Positions 1 through 11,800 of a stretch of 64,000 nt of DNA are shown one piece after another. Origin of the DNA: Diphasiastrum complanatum (lineage: Eukaryota > Streptophyta > Lycopodiopsida > Lycopodiales > Lycopodiaceae); contig CM055106.1 in NCBI GenBank assembly GCA_029204225.1, positions 5,058,858 through 5,122,857 on the forward strand. The letters run 5' to 3'. The translations under genes and the position numbers were made by a program. The stretch's first letter is position 1. Every line of letters begins with the position of its first letter. The notes beneath the pieces are model-generated. The model saw only the letters and a list, made by a program, of their open reading frames with translations. It was not told where the DNA came from and searched no databases.

Positions 1-1040
1 TGCCCCTGTCCTCCTTGTTAATGAAAAAGATGGTACTAATAGACCTTTCAATGATTATCGCACCTTCAATAAACTCGCCATCCATAACCAGTTTCCTATT
101 CCTTATATGGATGATCTATTTGATCAGTTAGGCAAAGCCAAGATCTTCTCTAAGATTGGTCTTCATTTTAGCTATCATCGCATTCACATGCATCCTGCTG
201 ATTAATATAACAGTGTTTTTTGTACCCAATCTGACCTGTATGAGTTCAAGGTTCTTCCTTGTGGGGTTACCAATGGGTACGGCTTATCATTCTTTTTCTG
301 ATCGTCAATCTGAGGTCCTGAACGACATTCTTTAGGACCATCTATATCATGTTATTTCTCCTACTAGCAGAGATTGGGATCAGCGCTAATGCCTCAATGA
401 ATATAGTTATAACAATTTATTGAGCTTTAGTATAGGGGCCTTTCCATTTTTCTAGCACAGGACTACTCTCCTCTGTTTCCAAGCATACTTGTTCCACCTA
501 ATGATGCGTTGGTGACAGTTGCTTCTTTCCTCTCAAGTGCAGATGATGTTATTGCTCAGGCTACTCTACATGTACAAAGGATACAACATGCGGTATAAAT
601 GATGATCTTCAGGAGGGTAATATTTATGCTTGAGCTTTGCTAGAGGTCTTGTTTAGGGCCAAGCTTCCACTAACACACTATTATGGGCCTTTTCAAATTC
701 TTCAACGATTAGTCCAATTACATATCATCCTCAACTACCTCTGACAACATGTATATTTTCATGTGAGCCTATTACAAGCTGCTATTGGCAACACTACACC
801 TTGATCTAATACATTTCCAAAAGATCCAAAGCTCTTTTCATTTCCTATTGTTGTTCTTCAAGTGTGCCTTCAATATGGTCAATGCCAACGACAGGTTCAA
901 TTCTTGGTTCAAAGGCATGGTCATCCTCTTGAGGAGGCTAGTTGGGAGCCCATTGAAGTTTTTCATCACACTCCATTCTTGCTAATCAAGCTCGTATTAC
1001 TATTTAGGATAATCCCAGTCCTACTCCAGAACCAGCTACC
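1..1040 (+). pseudogene. Decayed Ty3/gypsy pol fragment
   Basis: Reading from base 2, the first ~205 bases encode the start of a Ty3/gypsy reverse transcriptase: an RPFNDYRTFNKL-like stretch, then [14 protein letters not shown] and the IFSKI motif that precedes the first RT catalytic aspartate. A stop follows at about 204. From ~480 to ~590 and ~600 to ~1030 a weaker match to the end of an integrase is visible (YYGPFQILQR, then a chromodomain-like EASWEP segment) in shifted frames with stops. The piece between RT and integrase is missing, so this is an internally deleted, dead element. The RT part resembles the gypsy copy at 56.2-57.7 kb ([14 protein letters not shown]), so the two probably belong to one lineage. 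It continues beyond the left edge of the window. Confidence 0.75.
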
Positions 1041-4000
1041 TAATCTCTTTCTTGCTCCAGATATAAGGGGCTTTTTTTTAATCAGGGGTGTTATGAATGT
1101 AGATATCCATATGATTGCCATTACAGGCATCACTAATACATCACTATAGTGGCATCATTTATTTTTGCATTGCCTGCAATATCGGCATGTTACTTGACTT
1201 CATTATTAGTGAACACACTTACAGGAAGCATGCATCGGCACACCTATCACACATCGATATGGGATTGTTCACAAACCCAAATACATCTTACTTGTGTTTT
1301 CCCACACGAAGAAGACTATAACAAGACATGCAATCAAGGAATGAGCCAAGCACTTGACAGGAGAAGACAGTATCTCAACATCCTTGCCACAGATGACAGG
1401 AAACAGTACATTGGTTAAAAGTCTGTGTGAGGACATACGACAGTGCCAAAGTATATGAGCACCTCCTCCAAGACTGTTGGCACGAATATCCCATGGCACT
1501 CTAGCCCGCATCGCAAACATGTACATAAACTGGAATATTGGACGATGACCTATCGTACTACAATCAGGGCCAACCATTGTCAGAATTCTTTAAAAGCCTT
1601 TGATGCTCTTATCTCTACAATGTACTTACTTAATTTGAGCACGACCATATCAAACATATTCGCTCTGATTGATTGCAAAGTTTATCCCTCTATTGGTAGA
1701 CAATTTCATAAATACTTTCTGTCCCACTAAAATAGTTTTGTACATAGATGTACTTCCTTCAATATTTCTGGTACGAGACACATTAATAAAGCTTCTCTTT
1801 CTTCTTCTGCTTTGGCACATAAGAATCATAGGCAGTGCTAGAGGGTTTTGAAGCAGAAGATGTATTTGAAGAAGAAGAACCGGCCACACACCAAAGCCAA
1901 GCCAGCACAATCCCTACAGGTGCTGCTCCGGTTGCTCCTACTACTGCTGTTATGACCACCGTGGATTCTGGTGACGCAATGGGTCTAGTTTCAAACCTTG
2001 TGCGAGTGATCCAGACCATGATTGATGAGAAAAAAGACATGAACAAGTGCACATTAGATCTGGGGACAGAGAACACACTGATTAGACAAAAGGTTATTCA
2101 TTTATGGTCCTTAGTACTGTACTTTTAACACATTACTGCATCTAGACTAGAATTTCTAGGTCATTTGGTGTGATACCAAGAAATTACCAATTAGGACAAG
2201 TGGAAAAATGACATTTGAGTAGCTATAAATAGTAGTAGAAGTGTGGAGAACATATCATTATATTCTCTTTTGATGTGAAAAATTCATCTCTTATGATTCT
2301 ATGTCCATCTCATGTGTATTTCTCTTGATATCTTGGTTTTCTATGTGTAGAATGTTGATTTTATGATTGATCTTGCTTTCACATTTGAAGCACAATAGGT
2401 TGCTACTGTTGTATGGACAAGGACAATACCTTACTATAATTAAGTGTTTATGATCAGATTTTTAATGTTAGAAGATTGAGGTGAAGATTCTCCTAACGGA
2501 TTTTCAGACACCATGAGGCAAAGTCTGAAGCTGAGTTAAAGAAGACCAGTCTGCCCAACACTTGAAGACTATGTGGCGACCCTTCAAAATGCACTCACCA
2601 CGGTGCAAGACAAAGTGGACAAAGTTTCAAGATTTTTGACATATAGCTATCAGATCTCAGAAATAGCAAGAAGAAATTCAGCTGTGTTCATTCCACTGAG
2701 GAGATAATTTAGCACCAGTGAAGCTTTCTTTCTTGCATCTCAAATCATGCAGGAGCGAATATTCAAAAAATACACTAGGATGTTGAAGATAGCCAAAGGT
2801 TCTCTATTTTTGGACTTGAAAGCTGGTCTATATGCAAAACAATTACACAAGAATCAGGATTGAAGTTACATGGAAAGCAGGAGGTTTTAAGCTTCCAGTT
2901 AACACCTTAATGGGAATGTCCATCACGTGCCGCAGAAATGCAGACTCTTGTTTACTTAGAGTAAAGGAAGAAGATCAACTCCTTACATCTCTAAATCGTA
3001 TGAAACAATCACTCCTGGCAAATGGTCAACGTGTTTCATACAATATCGTATCAATCTGCAACATTATACTAGATACCTTTTAGTGAGAAAAGTTTGACAG
3101 TGTTTGCACAATCTCACACAGACATTCTGCACAAAGACTCCAGATAGTAGGCTTGAAATTGCCGATCAAGTACCAAATCTACATCTCTGTTTGTTTTTTA
3201 TGATTGCCACCGTCAGGAAGCAGATTAGATCAGCTAACAGGACAACAGACCTTCAAAATTCATCAAAGTCTTGTAAATAGGTAGTTAGCAACATTATACT
3301 GACAAAACATGATGCAAGAGAAAGAACCAATCATCTTTCAAAAAAGATGATAGTGTGGCTTGCACGGTTGCAAGAATCTGTCACAACATTTTCCATAACA
3401 AGACCAACAGCATTCAAGTACATTCCATTTATAAGTCACCAATCACAAAGAATTCATATAGCAATTGGAATTTATCTATATCAGTTTTGTGCAGTGAACA
3501 TGGAAGCTTAGAAAGTCACTTTACCAGATTTACAAGCAACAGGAGTTGCTGATGCTAGAACTTTTTGCGCTTGAGTTCCTAAATAGTAAACCTCTGTGTA
3601 AGTAAGAATTTCCCGCTGTTCAAATCTGGTCATATGTCTTCCACACTGTTTCAAAACCACTAGGAAAGAGATCACATTCCACAATTAGATGCTTCAAAAG
3701 GGAAATCACAGGATGTCATTGCAACAAATTACACAACAAATTTTAACAATAAAATGTATCCATGGTTGCATTGAATTGGTATATGTAAAGTGATTTTGAC
3801 GAACTGGTTTGAATCGCAGACTTGTTTCCTTCCAAAATGATGCTATGTCAACTAGAACCTGAAACGTTTTTGATAACCCAAACTGCAGTTGGAGAACCAT
3901 AACAAATTATGGCTACTGAAATTGCATGGTCAAGGTTCTTACAGTTTTCACTCTAGAGGAGAATTTTGACATGGTATTAGATATCAATTTTTAAAAAGTG

Positions 4001-5860
4001 CACTAAAGACTATAGTTCATATCCTAGCCTTCACAAAAGAGATACAGTAGTGCAATTGTGAAAATTAAATTAACTGATAAGAATATAGGTATTCACCACA
4101 TTATTGTGGTCGTCAGATAAAATGGGCTATATATTGGACATAGCTGCACCAATATCAAACCTGAGTTTTCAAAGCATAAAACAGATTATCTTACAACTGT
4201 GGACGTATGTTACAAGGACCAAGTTCCTGGGCCCTTCTTAGATGAAGACTTCAAAGTTCACCCTACAGGGCATACTTATACTTCCTAAGAGAAATAAATA
4301 ATTATTATGAGAAACGAACAAGATATTTGGATTATCAACATATTGGTCTGGTCATTGTTTGTAGTGCTTACACAAAAAAGTGGAAAGCTGCGAAGGTATT
4401 TACCCCACTTTATCAGGACAGACTTACTTTCAGGAGTCTCAGAGACGCCAAGTGGAAGTACAGGACAGATGACATCCGATTTCTGTAACCAGGAGAAGCA
4501 TATTAAGGGGTTTTCTAATCAACAAAAAATCATAGAATCATAGTAGCACTACAATACAACTGTAACATTTCCTTGCAGTTTTCACGGCTATATCTGCAGA
4601 TGAATATATGGAAAAGGAAATTAAATGTTCCAGATTAGCAAGGGAGGTCTAGAAAACTGGCCCATTCATGCTTTGAAACACAAACAATCATGTGGAAGCA
4701 TTCACACTATATACTGATCACTTAATCTGTGTCAGCTCATTTTGTATGGTCCTCTCCAATGAGTGGACTACTTTTAATGTTTGCTGATACGTACCACTCT
4801 AGAATCCTTCGAGATTCTCACATACACCCGACCATCAGGTGTAGTTACAACAAGAAAAACTAAGGAATTGCCCATATTTCCAAGAATCTTTGTCTTCTTC
4901 CCTAGCAATCAAGTGCTCGTTTGTCATTCGTCAATCACAATGATTAGAATCTGGATCATGATTCGTTATTCATAATTCATACAATTCTCAATCACACATG
5001 ATAAGAGGATAACATACTAGAGCATGTTAAAAAACATGAACATTACTAATCTCCAAAGACGTATGAGTCAACCTACCTCCTTTCCATGAAGAAAGTTAAA
5101 GGATTAACTCAACTTCAAACTCTTATCAGGAACTATATTACACAATTCTTATTCTTACTCAATATACATTGAGTTTGATCTGAAATCTTTCTAATAAAAT
5201 CAATCTTAAGTTCCAATCTAGAATAACTTAAGGTCCCTTAAAACTTCATGACGTGAAGCTTTGACTTTTGTTTTGTGCTCGATATCCAACTTTGAATAAG
5301 TTTACGGAATATTCTCCAAGCAATCCAACCTTATTTCCAATCGGGAAATAAATCAGATCAAAATTTCTCGTGTATCCTAAGCACATATCCGTCTAAAAAA
5401 GATTCACCATGGATTGCGACTTATTAGCAATACATATGACCAACATTGTTGGTGAATAATTTCATATTGTATGATCGCCAAACTAACTCAGAAGTATCAC
5501 TCCTGACTCGATTAGTTGGGTCTAATTTAGAAAATCTTGAATGTGAGGTGTAGGCCTTTACACGTGTAACACCACATTGAATCCAATTCTAAATCTTCCT
5601 AAGTTAATAACCCGAACTTTAAAAGAGGCATCTTATTAACTGACGAGTAATTGTACTCTCTAGACAATACTCATCGATATGCCTATGAACAATCACTACA
5701 TTTTCCAATAACTGCCACACTTCCTTTTTTGGAAGAGACCTGGCAGCTCTACATTAAAAATTGTTGTATCAAGAAAACCAAGTGACTGATTTCCTTAATT
5801 AAACAATGTGCACAATGATAAACTTCTCAAAAAAGAAAGAATATGGCATACATATGAATC
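1041..5860. other. No recognisable gene
   Basis: AT-rich DNA with only short open frames. An 83-residue frame at 2832-3083 (+) and a 64-residue frame at 3706-3900 (-) have no motif I recognise and no convincing splice context. I see no RNA gene or repeat array here. Degraded transposon DNA is likely but unproven. Confidence 0.5.
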
Positions 5861-5867
5861 TAAGGAA

Positions 5868-6175
5868 GCGGATGGCGGACGCAAACGCGCATCCGGACGC
5901 GCGTACGCGTCCACGTCCAGACGCGTCCGATTTTTTGCAAAAAAAAAAATTTCAAAAAAAATAAAATAAAAATACAGGCACCTGCCTACACTGTCCCCCA
6001 TCCCAAAAGCAAAATAAAAGCAATTTATGGCCCTTGTTTTCCCCCCGGAATTAATTATCAGAGGGTGTCTGGCACCCACCTGCCCCCTCCTGTTAAAAAA
6101 TAGGAAAACGGTACCAAAAAAATTTGCAAAAAAATTTGCAACAGACCTAACCACTGGGCCATGCCTCTCATAACT
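5868..6175 (-). other. Candidate SINE-like or MITE-like element with GACGCGTCC palindromes
   Basis: At 5875-5930 there is a GC-rich cluster of overlapping palindromes of the GACGCGTCC type, followed by long A runs and A/T homopolymer patches up to ~6140. At the right end, read on the minus strand, GGCCCAGTGGTTAGG (about 6148-6162) resembles a tRNA A box as found in tRNA-derived SINEs. The expected B box is not clear: GGTGGGTGCCAGACACCC near 6075 is only a weak match and too far away. A similar GC-palindrome plus homopolymer block occurs at 25.37-25.53 kb, so this may be a dispersed family. Assignment is tentative. Confidence 0.3.
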
Positions 6176-6596
6176 GAGATATTACTAAACAGCCATGGCT
6201 AATGAGCAGTTCATACATTATTATGAACCTTCATTGGGAACTAAGCTCCAAAAAAGCGGCAAAGAAAGATCTGAGAGTGGTTTCGAGTGAAGATGATGGT
6301 TTGTATGGCAAACATATTATTGGTTTAGGGTTTAGGGTGCATCAGTGACCGTCTCAAGGAAGTGAATGCTCACCAGAGGATTGGGGAGAGGTGAATGCTC
6401 ACCAAAAGAGTGACAAGCTCTCAGGAGCAGAAGTCTCTGGGGGTATCACATGACCGACCATCATGCAAGAGGTATAGCTACCTCTGTATGCACAGGCCTA
6501 CACAGTACTCTGTCTTATATGCTGTGATCGGTTTCCCCCCCGGATGAACTTCAATAGCCTACTAATTACTTATGCAAAACTGTTTCATTCACTACA

Positions 6597-7222
6597 GGCC
6601 GTCCGTCCGTTCCTCATCCTGTCTGCTCCGCGAGGTTGTCAGTTGGCCGAAACGGACGACACCCGAAACGAAGCCTGTTTGGAGAAACTGGGCCGTCGGA
6701 CAGAGACCTGCAAAACTAGTCCATTTCACGTGACCTAATTGCATTTCTGTCCCGTCGAACGGCCATTTTGACCGAACGACACCCGAATCGAGCCAGGCTC
6801 GGTCCCTTGAGATCGTATCGGGGTCACGAATCGTTGGATTGTATTCCCGGACCATTCTGTCAATTCTAAATGTTTTCAGGTCCCATCCCGGCAAAGTGTC
6901 CCCGAAGCCCTGTTTTGACCCTAAACTTCGGAAGGACGTAATGGGCCTGTCGACCGTCCGGTCCTCGTCCCGTCTGCTCCCACAGGTTCCTATCGAGGTT
7001 GTCCGCTGGCCGAAACAGACGACACCTGAAACGGGACCCGTTTGGTGAAACGGGACCGTCGGACGGATAGCTGCAAAACTAGTCCATTTCGACTGACCTA
7101 ATTGCGTTTCTAACCCGTCGAACGGCCATTTTGACCGGATGATGCCCGAATCGAGCCAGGCTCGGTCCCTTGGGTACGTACCCGCTTCACGAACCAGTGG
7201 ACTGTATTCCTGGACCATTAAT
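6597..7222. repeat. GC-rich tandem dimer, period about 363 bp
   Basis: Two diverged copies of one GC-rich unit lie in tandem: about 6597-6860 and about 6942-7222. Shared landmarks are CAAAACTAGTCCATTTC, GTCGAACGGCCATTTTGACC and CGAATCGAGCCAGGCTCGGT; the second of these is offset by 363 bases between the copies. A 208-residue open frame on the minus strand (7218-6592) spans both units and so contains an internal protein repeat, but it has no recognisable domain and may be incidental to the high GC content. A satellite remnant or the inside of an unknown transposon are both possible. Confidence 0.6.
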
Positions 7223-7532
7223 ACATTCTACGCAGGTTTAAGTGTATGCTACAAAAGTGCAGCTTTGATGTTGAATCTGCACATACCTGTGGTGCAATGC
7301 CTACGACACAATGAGGACGTGGGTGGGGTTGATGATGTTTATGGATGTGGTTATGATGATTATGCTTGTGGCTTGTTTTGATGGTTATGGCTGTGGGGTT
7401 GTGGGTTTAGGATGATTTGTTAGGGTTTAGGGTGTTATGTTAACTGTGCCATTTGTTGGGGTGTCGGGTTTAGCATGTTATGTTAAATGGTTGAACATGA
7501 TGCATATGTTATGAATGAGATGCAGATGTGCT

Positions 7533-7534
<2 letters not shown>

Positions 7535-7616
<82 letters not shown>
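7535..7616 (+). repeat. (TC)n microsatellite, 82 bp, at the 5' edge of LINE-A copy 1
   Basis: Pure TC dinucleotide tract. Unique DNA lies on its left and the GC-rich 5' UTR of LINE-A copy 1 begins directly on its right. Unlike the later tracts it has no LINE tail in front of it, so copy 1 is the left end of the array. Confidence 0.97.
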
Positions 7617-7618
<2 letters not shown>

Positions 7619-7844
7619 CGCTCTGCTGGTGCGCTGCCCGCTTGCTGGTGCGCTGCCCGCCTGCTGGTGCGCTGCCCGCCCTGCTGGTGCGCTGCCCGCC
7701 CTGCTAGCGCTGCTGCCCTCTCTCTCTCTTGCGCGCCCACCCGCCCTGCTGGCGCTGCTGTCCACCCTGCTGGCGCTGCAGTGCTGACCTTCGCACCTGC
7801 CCTACGCTGCCCTGCGCTGGTCCTCCATCTGCTTACCGCCTCCT
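7617..7844 (+). promoter_or_regulatory. LINE-A 5' UTR with ~19-bp GC-rich repeats (probable internal promoter region)
   Basis: Very GC-rich leader made of reiterated CTGCTGGTGCGCTGCCCGC units (four here), followed by CTGCTGGCGCTG-type variants. The corresponding regions in the other copies hold three (12619 on), three (17662 on) and two (22756 on) units. LINE 5' UTRs normally carry the internal promoter, so a regulatory role is inferred from position only. No initiator element was identified. Confidence 0.5.
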
Positions 7845-8753
7845 ATGGCACCTAAGAAAAAGGAGGGTGTTCTTACACCCCCCTCCCTGTTGGACACCCC
7901 CCCATCACCGGTAGTGATGGAGGAGCCGTCTTCCGTGACAGAAACTATCAACATGGCTGCCATTGACTACACTCCTTCCAAACCTACCGAAAGTCTTTTT
8001 GCTTATGATCTTAGTTTTATCCGGCAAGAAATTCTTGGACTTAAGAAACAACTACACCTCTTTGAAGCTGAAAATAGCAAATTAGCTAAGGATCTTTTTG
8101 GTGTCACGGAACGTGTGGAGCAGCTTGAGCAAGAAAATATATATCTTAAGCAACGAATTGCAGAAAAAAGTGCCTTGGAGGAGACTTCCAACAAGATCAA
8201 TAGCTTGGAGAAACAAGTCGAGGAGACGAAAACGTGGGCAGCACTCTTCAAACCGGATGATATGGGCAGCAAACTCTCATCACTCGCAAAACAGGTTGAA
8301 GAAACGACATCGATCCTTAAGCAAGGTAATCACTCTCAGATTTCATCTTTTCCGAAGGAAAACGATTTGGAGACAGTTTTGGGTGAACAAGCCAGAAGGG
8401 CCAAAAAAGCCTTTAACATTAGAGTAAGAGGCATTGCCAATGGTGGAAAACCGTTGGAAGAAGCTACGGATTTGCTCATTTCCAAGTTATCTCATGTGGC
8501 TGACGGTTTTGATACTGCTTGGCGCAGTAAATTTGATGACAATGTTTTGTTTATCAAGTTCCGCTCGCTTTCACAACGCAATGCTGCCCTTCGGCTTAGG
8601 GCAAAGCTTAAAGGTACTTTCATTTATATGGATGATGACTTAACAAATACTCAATGGTTGGCAAGAAAAAAGATTATCCTTGAAGCGAAAGAGAAAGGGC
8701 AAAGGGTTGTTTTTATTGACGGGAAACCGAGATTTTTCGACCTTCCACAATAG
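7845..8753 (+). CDS. LINE-A ORF1 protein (coiled coil plus RRM-like), copy 1
   Basis: A 302-residue protein starting at ATGGCACCTAAGAAAAAG. The N terminus has a basic MAPKKK patch (possible nuclear localisation signal) and a proline-rich stretch. Residues ~45-165 form heptad-rich, E/K/L/Q-rich sequence typical of a coiled coil. Residues ~185-300 read NIRVRGIANGG, then DNVLFIKFRS, then LARKKIILEAKEKG, which resembles the RRM-like and C-terminal domains of L1-type ORF1 RNA chaperones. In that family the protein trimerises through the coiled coil and coats LINE RNA; the role here is inferred from architecture. It ends CCA CAA TAG. In copies 2 and 3 the frame continues straight into ORF2 after this stop; here an extra G breaks that continuity. 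Confidence 0.85.
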   Translation: MAPKKKEGVLTPPSLLDTPPSPVVMEEPSSVTETINMAAIDYTPSKPTESLFAYDLSFIRQEILGLKKQLHLFEAENSKLAKDLFGVTERVEQLEQENIYLKQRIAEKSALEETSNKINSLEKQVEETKTWAALFKPDDMGSKLSSLAKQVEETTSILKQGNHSQISSFPKENDLETVLGEQARRAKKAFNIRVRGIANGGKPLEEATDLLISKLSHVADGFDTAWRSKFDDNVLFIKFRSLSQRNAALRLRAKLKGTFIYMDDDLTNTQWLARKKIILEAKEKGQRVVFIDGKPRFFDLPQ

Positions 8754-8802
8754 GAACTAGGGGCCCCCGGGATATAGAAGCTACCCGAGATCCCCTACCA
8801 AT

Positions 8803-11800
8803 TTGAGACTTGGCTTCTGGAATTGTAATGGTTTTTTATCTTCGTCATCAGCCGGAGACTTTGCTGATTTTATTAGAAAATGCGACATTTTGTTGTTGGC
8901 TGAAACTCATGAGTCCTTATATCATCCTCTTCCAAATATACAGGAGTACTCTTGGCATTCTGCTTTTCGTCCATTTGTTAGGGGAAAAACTTGTCGAGGA
9001 TCTGGAGGAGTAGCTTGTTTATACAGAGACACCACAGTTCAGATGGTTAAACAAGATCCATACGCTCGCTATATTTGGTTACACATTATTGGCTCACTAT
9101 TGGGATTACCTCAGGACATCTATATAGCTGTATGCTATTTTGCTCCACAGACCTCAGTGTTTGCTGAGTTTGGCGGGGACCCTTTTCAGGCTCTCTCAGA
9201 TGATATTGCTATCTTTTCTCAGCAGGGTTCCATTTTACTAGCAGGTGATTTCAACGCCCGCACAAGCTCTAGACAAACCGAATTTCATGCAGCTACGGAT
9301 CTTCTCAGGCTTTACCCTTTGGATATGGGGCTAGACCGGGTATCACAGGATGCAGACACTCCAGCTACATCTTTCGGGGAGCAGTTGATCACTCTAGCAG
9401 AGACACACGCTCTTGCCATTTTGAATGGCCTCACACAGTGGCCTTCCTCATCAGCATATACATGCTATCCTCATGGTGGAGGACATAGTGTGGTCGACTA
9501 CTTCATTGGATCACCTGCTTTGATCTCTCACATTTCTGATTTCTCCATCACACCCCCTACCATTTCCGATCACTCACTCTTACACATCTCACTTGGTCAC
9601 ATAACCTCTTCTTTGCAAATTTCTTGCTCTCTTCCCACTCATAAACGTATTCCTTTCACCCAATCTGGATTCACTAATTACACCACAATCTTATCCCAAC
9701 TACTCGCTAACTTCCCGTTCATGGCACCAATTGACCAGCAAGCCACTTTTCTCTCTACATCCCTCTTAGCTGCTGCTTCCTCATCCTTCCCCACCAAAAC
9801 GACATCATCTCACAGAAGTGTTCACAACAGATGGTATGATGCAGAATGCCGCTCTCTTCACAATCATGTGACATATGCCAGGTCACACTCCCCTGCCACA
9901 CTCAAACAATGCCAGAAAGAATATCATAGAACCACCAGAACAAAGAAGATCAAGTACCTACAATCACTCTGCCAAAAAATGATCAACTCTTTAGATTCAC
10001 CCTCCTCCTCTTTTTTCTGGAAACATTTCACCAGACACTCTTCAACATTGGCCCCCATAGCCATCGAATCCTGGATCGAGTATGCCACGGAGTTATATAC
10101 CACGGACTCTCCTCCTACCTCACTCTCACCGAGACCTGACCACTGCTCACTTTTCACCCCTGACATGGTTGAAAACGCCATTAAACATGCCAAACTAAAT
10201 AAAGCCACTGACTATGACTCCTTAAGTGTAGACTTCCTAAAGCCCGTAGCACATCTCATCTCCCCTTACATTGCTCATGTTTTTAACACAGCTGTTACTT
10301 CTGGTTTTCCTACGGCTTGGTGTACTAATATCCTTCACCCCATCCTCAAGGCAGGTGATCCCATGAATGTAGGAAACTACCGCACCATTATGATTGGCCA
10401 CACTCTAGCTAAGATATATGGCTCTATACTACAGACAGTCACTGGATCTTTTGCTGAAACTGAGGGTTTACACGCTATGGGTCAAGCTGGTTTCAGACCG
10501 GGATATTCTACTTCAGACCAGATCTTCATTTTGAGATGCATTATTGAGGAGGCTCGACATCGGAAACAGAGAATTTACTGTTGCTTTGTGGATTTTCGCA
10601 AAGCTTTTGACTCTGTTCCACGACATCTTCTTTTCCAGAGACTGTCTTCACTTGGCTTTTCAGAGGATACTATTGCTGCGATCATTACTTTATATGAGCG
10701 AGTCTTGGCACGTTTCAGAGATGGTAGTGGCTGGTCCTCACAGATACATTCTACCATTGGGGTGAAGCAGGGTTGCCCCTTATCACCCACTCTTTTTGCA
10801 CTATATATAGATGACCTCGAGCGGATTATTCGCGAGGAAGGTGGAGAGGGCTGTCCCCTAGCAGACATTATTATCCCCATTCTCTTGTACGCTGATGATG
10901 TGGTTCTCCTCTCATCCTCTGCAGCTGGTTTACAGAGTCACCTTTTTGCTTTACATCACTTTTGCCAGCGTTGGGGATTGACGGTTAACCTTAAGAAGAC
11001 TAAGATTATGGTGTTTAACACCAACAGACAGCATATGAGAGATGTGATTTTCTATTATGACGGGCTACCGATTGAGATCGTGACCTCCTACACCTATTTG
11101 GGAGTTCTTTTCTCTGGTCCGCTACTCACTTTTCGACCAGCAGCCACCGCCAGGCTCCGCAAGGGGCATACCGCTCTTGTGCATATGGAGAGATTTTGCT
11201 CTACTTATTATGTGCAGGATCCTGCTACCAGATGCCTACTATTTTCTGCTACTGTCTCCCCAGTTGTGCTATATTCGGCTGAGACTTGGTGCCCTGATTT
11301 ATCACGCGATACATGGAGAGATCTTACTCGTATCCAGATTCTCATGCTCAGTAGGATAATCCGGGCTAAGCCCTCAGTACCACATGATATCATACTAGCC
11401 GAGTTTGCTTCTCCTCCATTAGTTGTTGGTGCTATGTTTCAGATCATCACCTTTCTTCACAGGGTATCAGATCTAGATACCTCCAGATACATTGTTGCTG
11501 CTCTCACTTCATCTTGTACCATTGCAGATCAGGGAGCCAAGCACTCTTGGTATCGCAGTGTCTCAGCCCTTCTTCAGACTTGGGGTTTATCCGCACTTGA
11601 TCTTCCGAATGGAACCCATGCTTATATCAGACAGCAGATCTACCGGAGCTACATACGCACTATATGGTCACATCCTGATCCAGATAGGGTCAAGCTACAT
11701 TATTATGGCACACATCTTTTACGGCTGGACGTTTCGGGCTTGCCTATTCTTCCAGTTTATCTTACACAGACGCTATCTTTTGGTCTGAGATATCGTATAG

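Noticed and set aside
1835-2128. 97-residue frame with acidic and proline/threonine-rich sequence
   Set aside because: No recognisable motif and no continuation; cannot be told from chance.
6592-7218. 208-residue minus-strand frame as a host protein
   Set aside because: It spans a DNA-level tandem repeat in GC-rich sequence where long frames arise easily; kept only as a repeat.
7487-7855. Long open frames with (LS)n or (RE)n repeats across the CT/GA tracts (also at 12.5, 17.5, 22.6, 24.9, 34.8, 48.1 and 50.2 kb)
   Set aside because: They are dinucleotide tracts read in frame; no coding signal outside the repeat.
9924-10208. Antisense and shifted frames inside LINE ORF2 (9924-10208, 10544-10765, 10575-10880, 11492-11788 and their copies)
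   Set aside because: Shadows of ORF2, repeated identically in each copy only because the DNA is duplicated.
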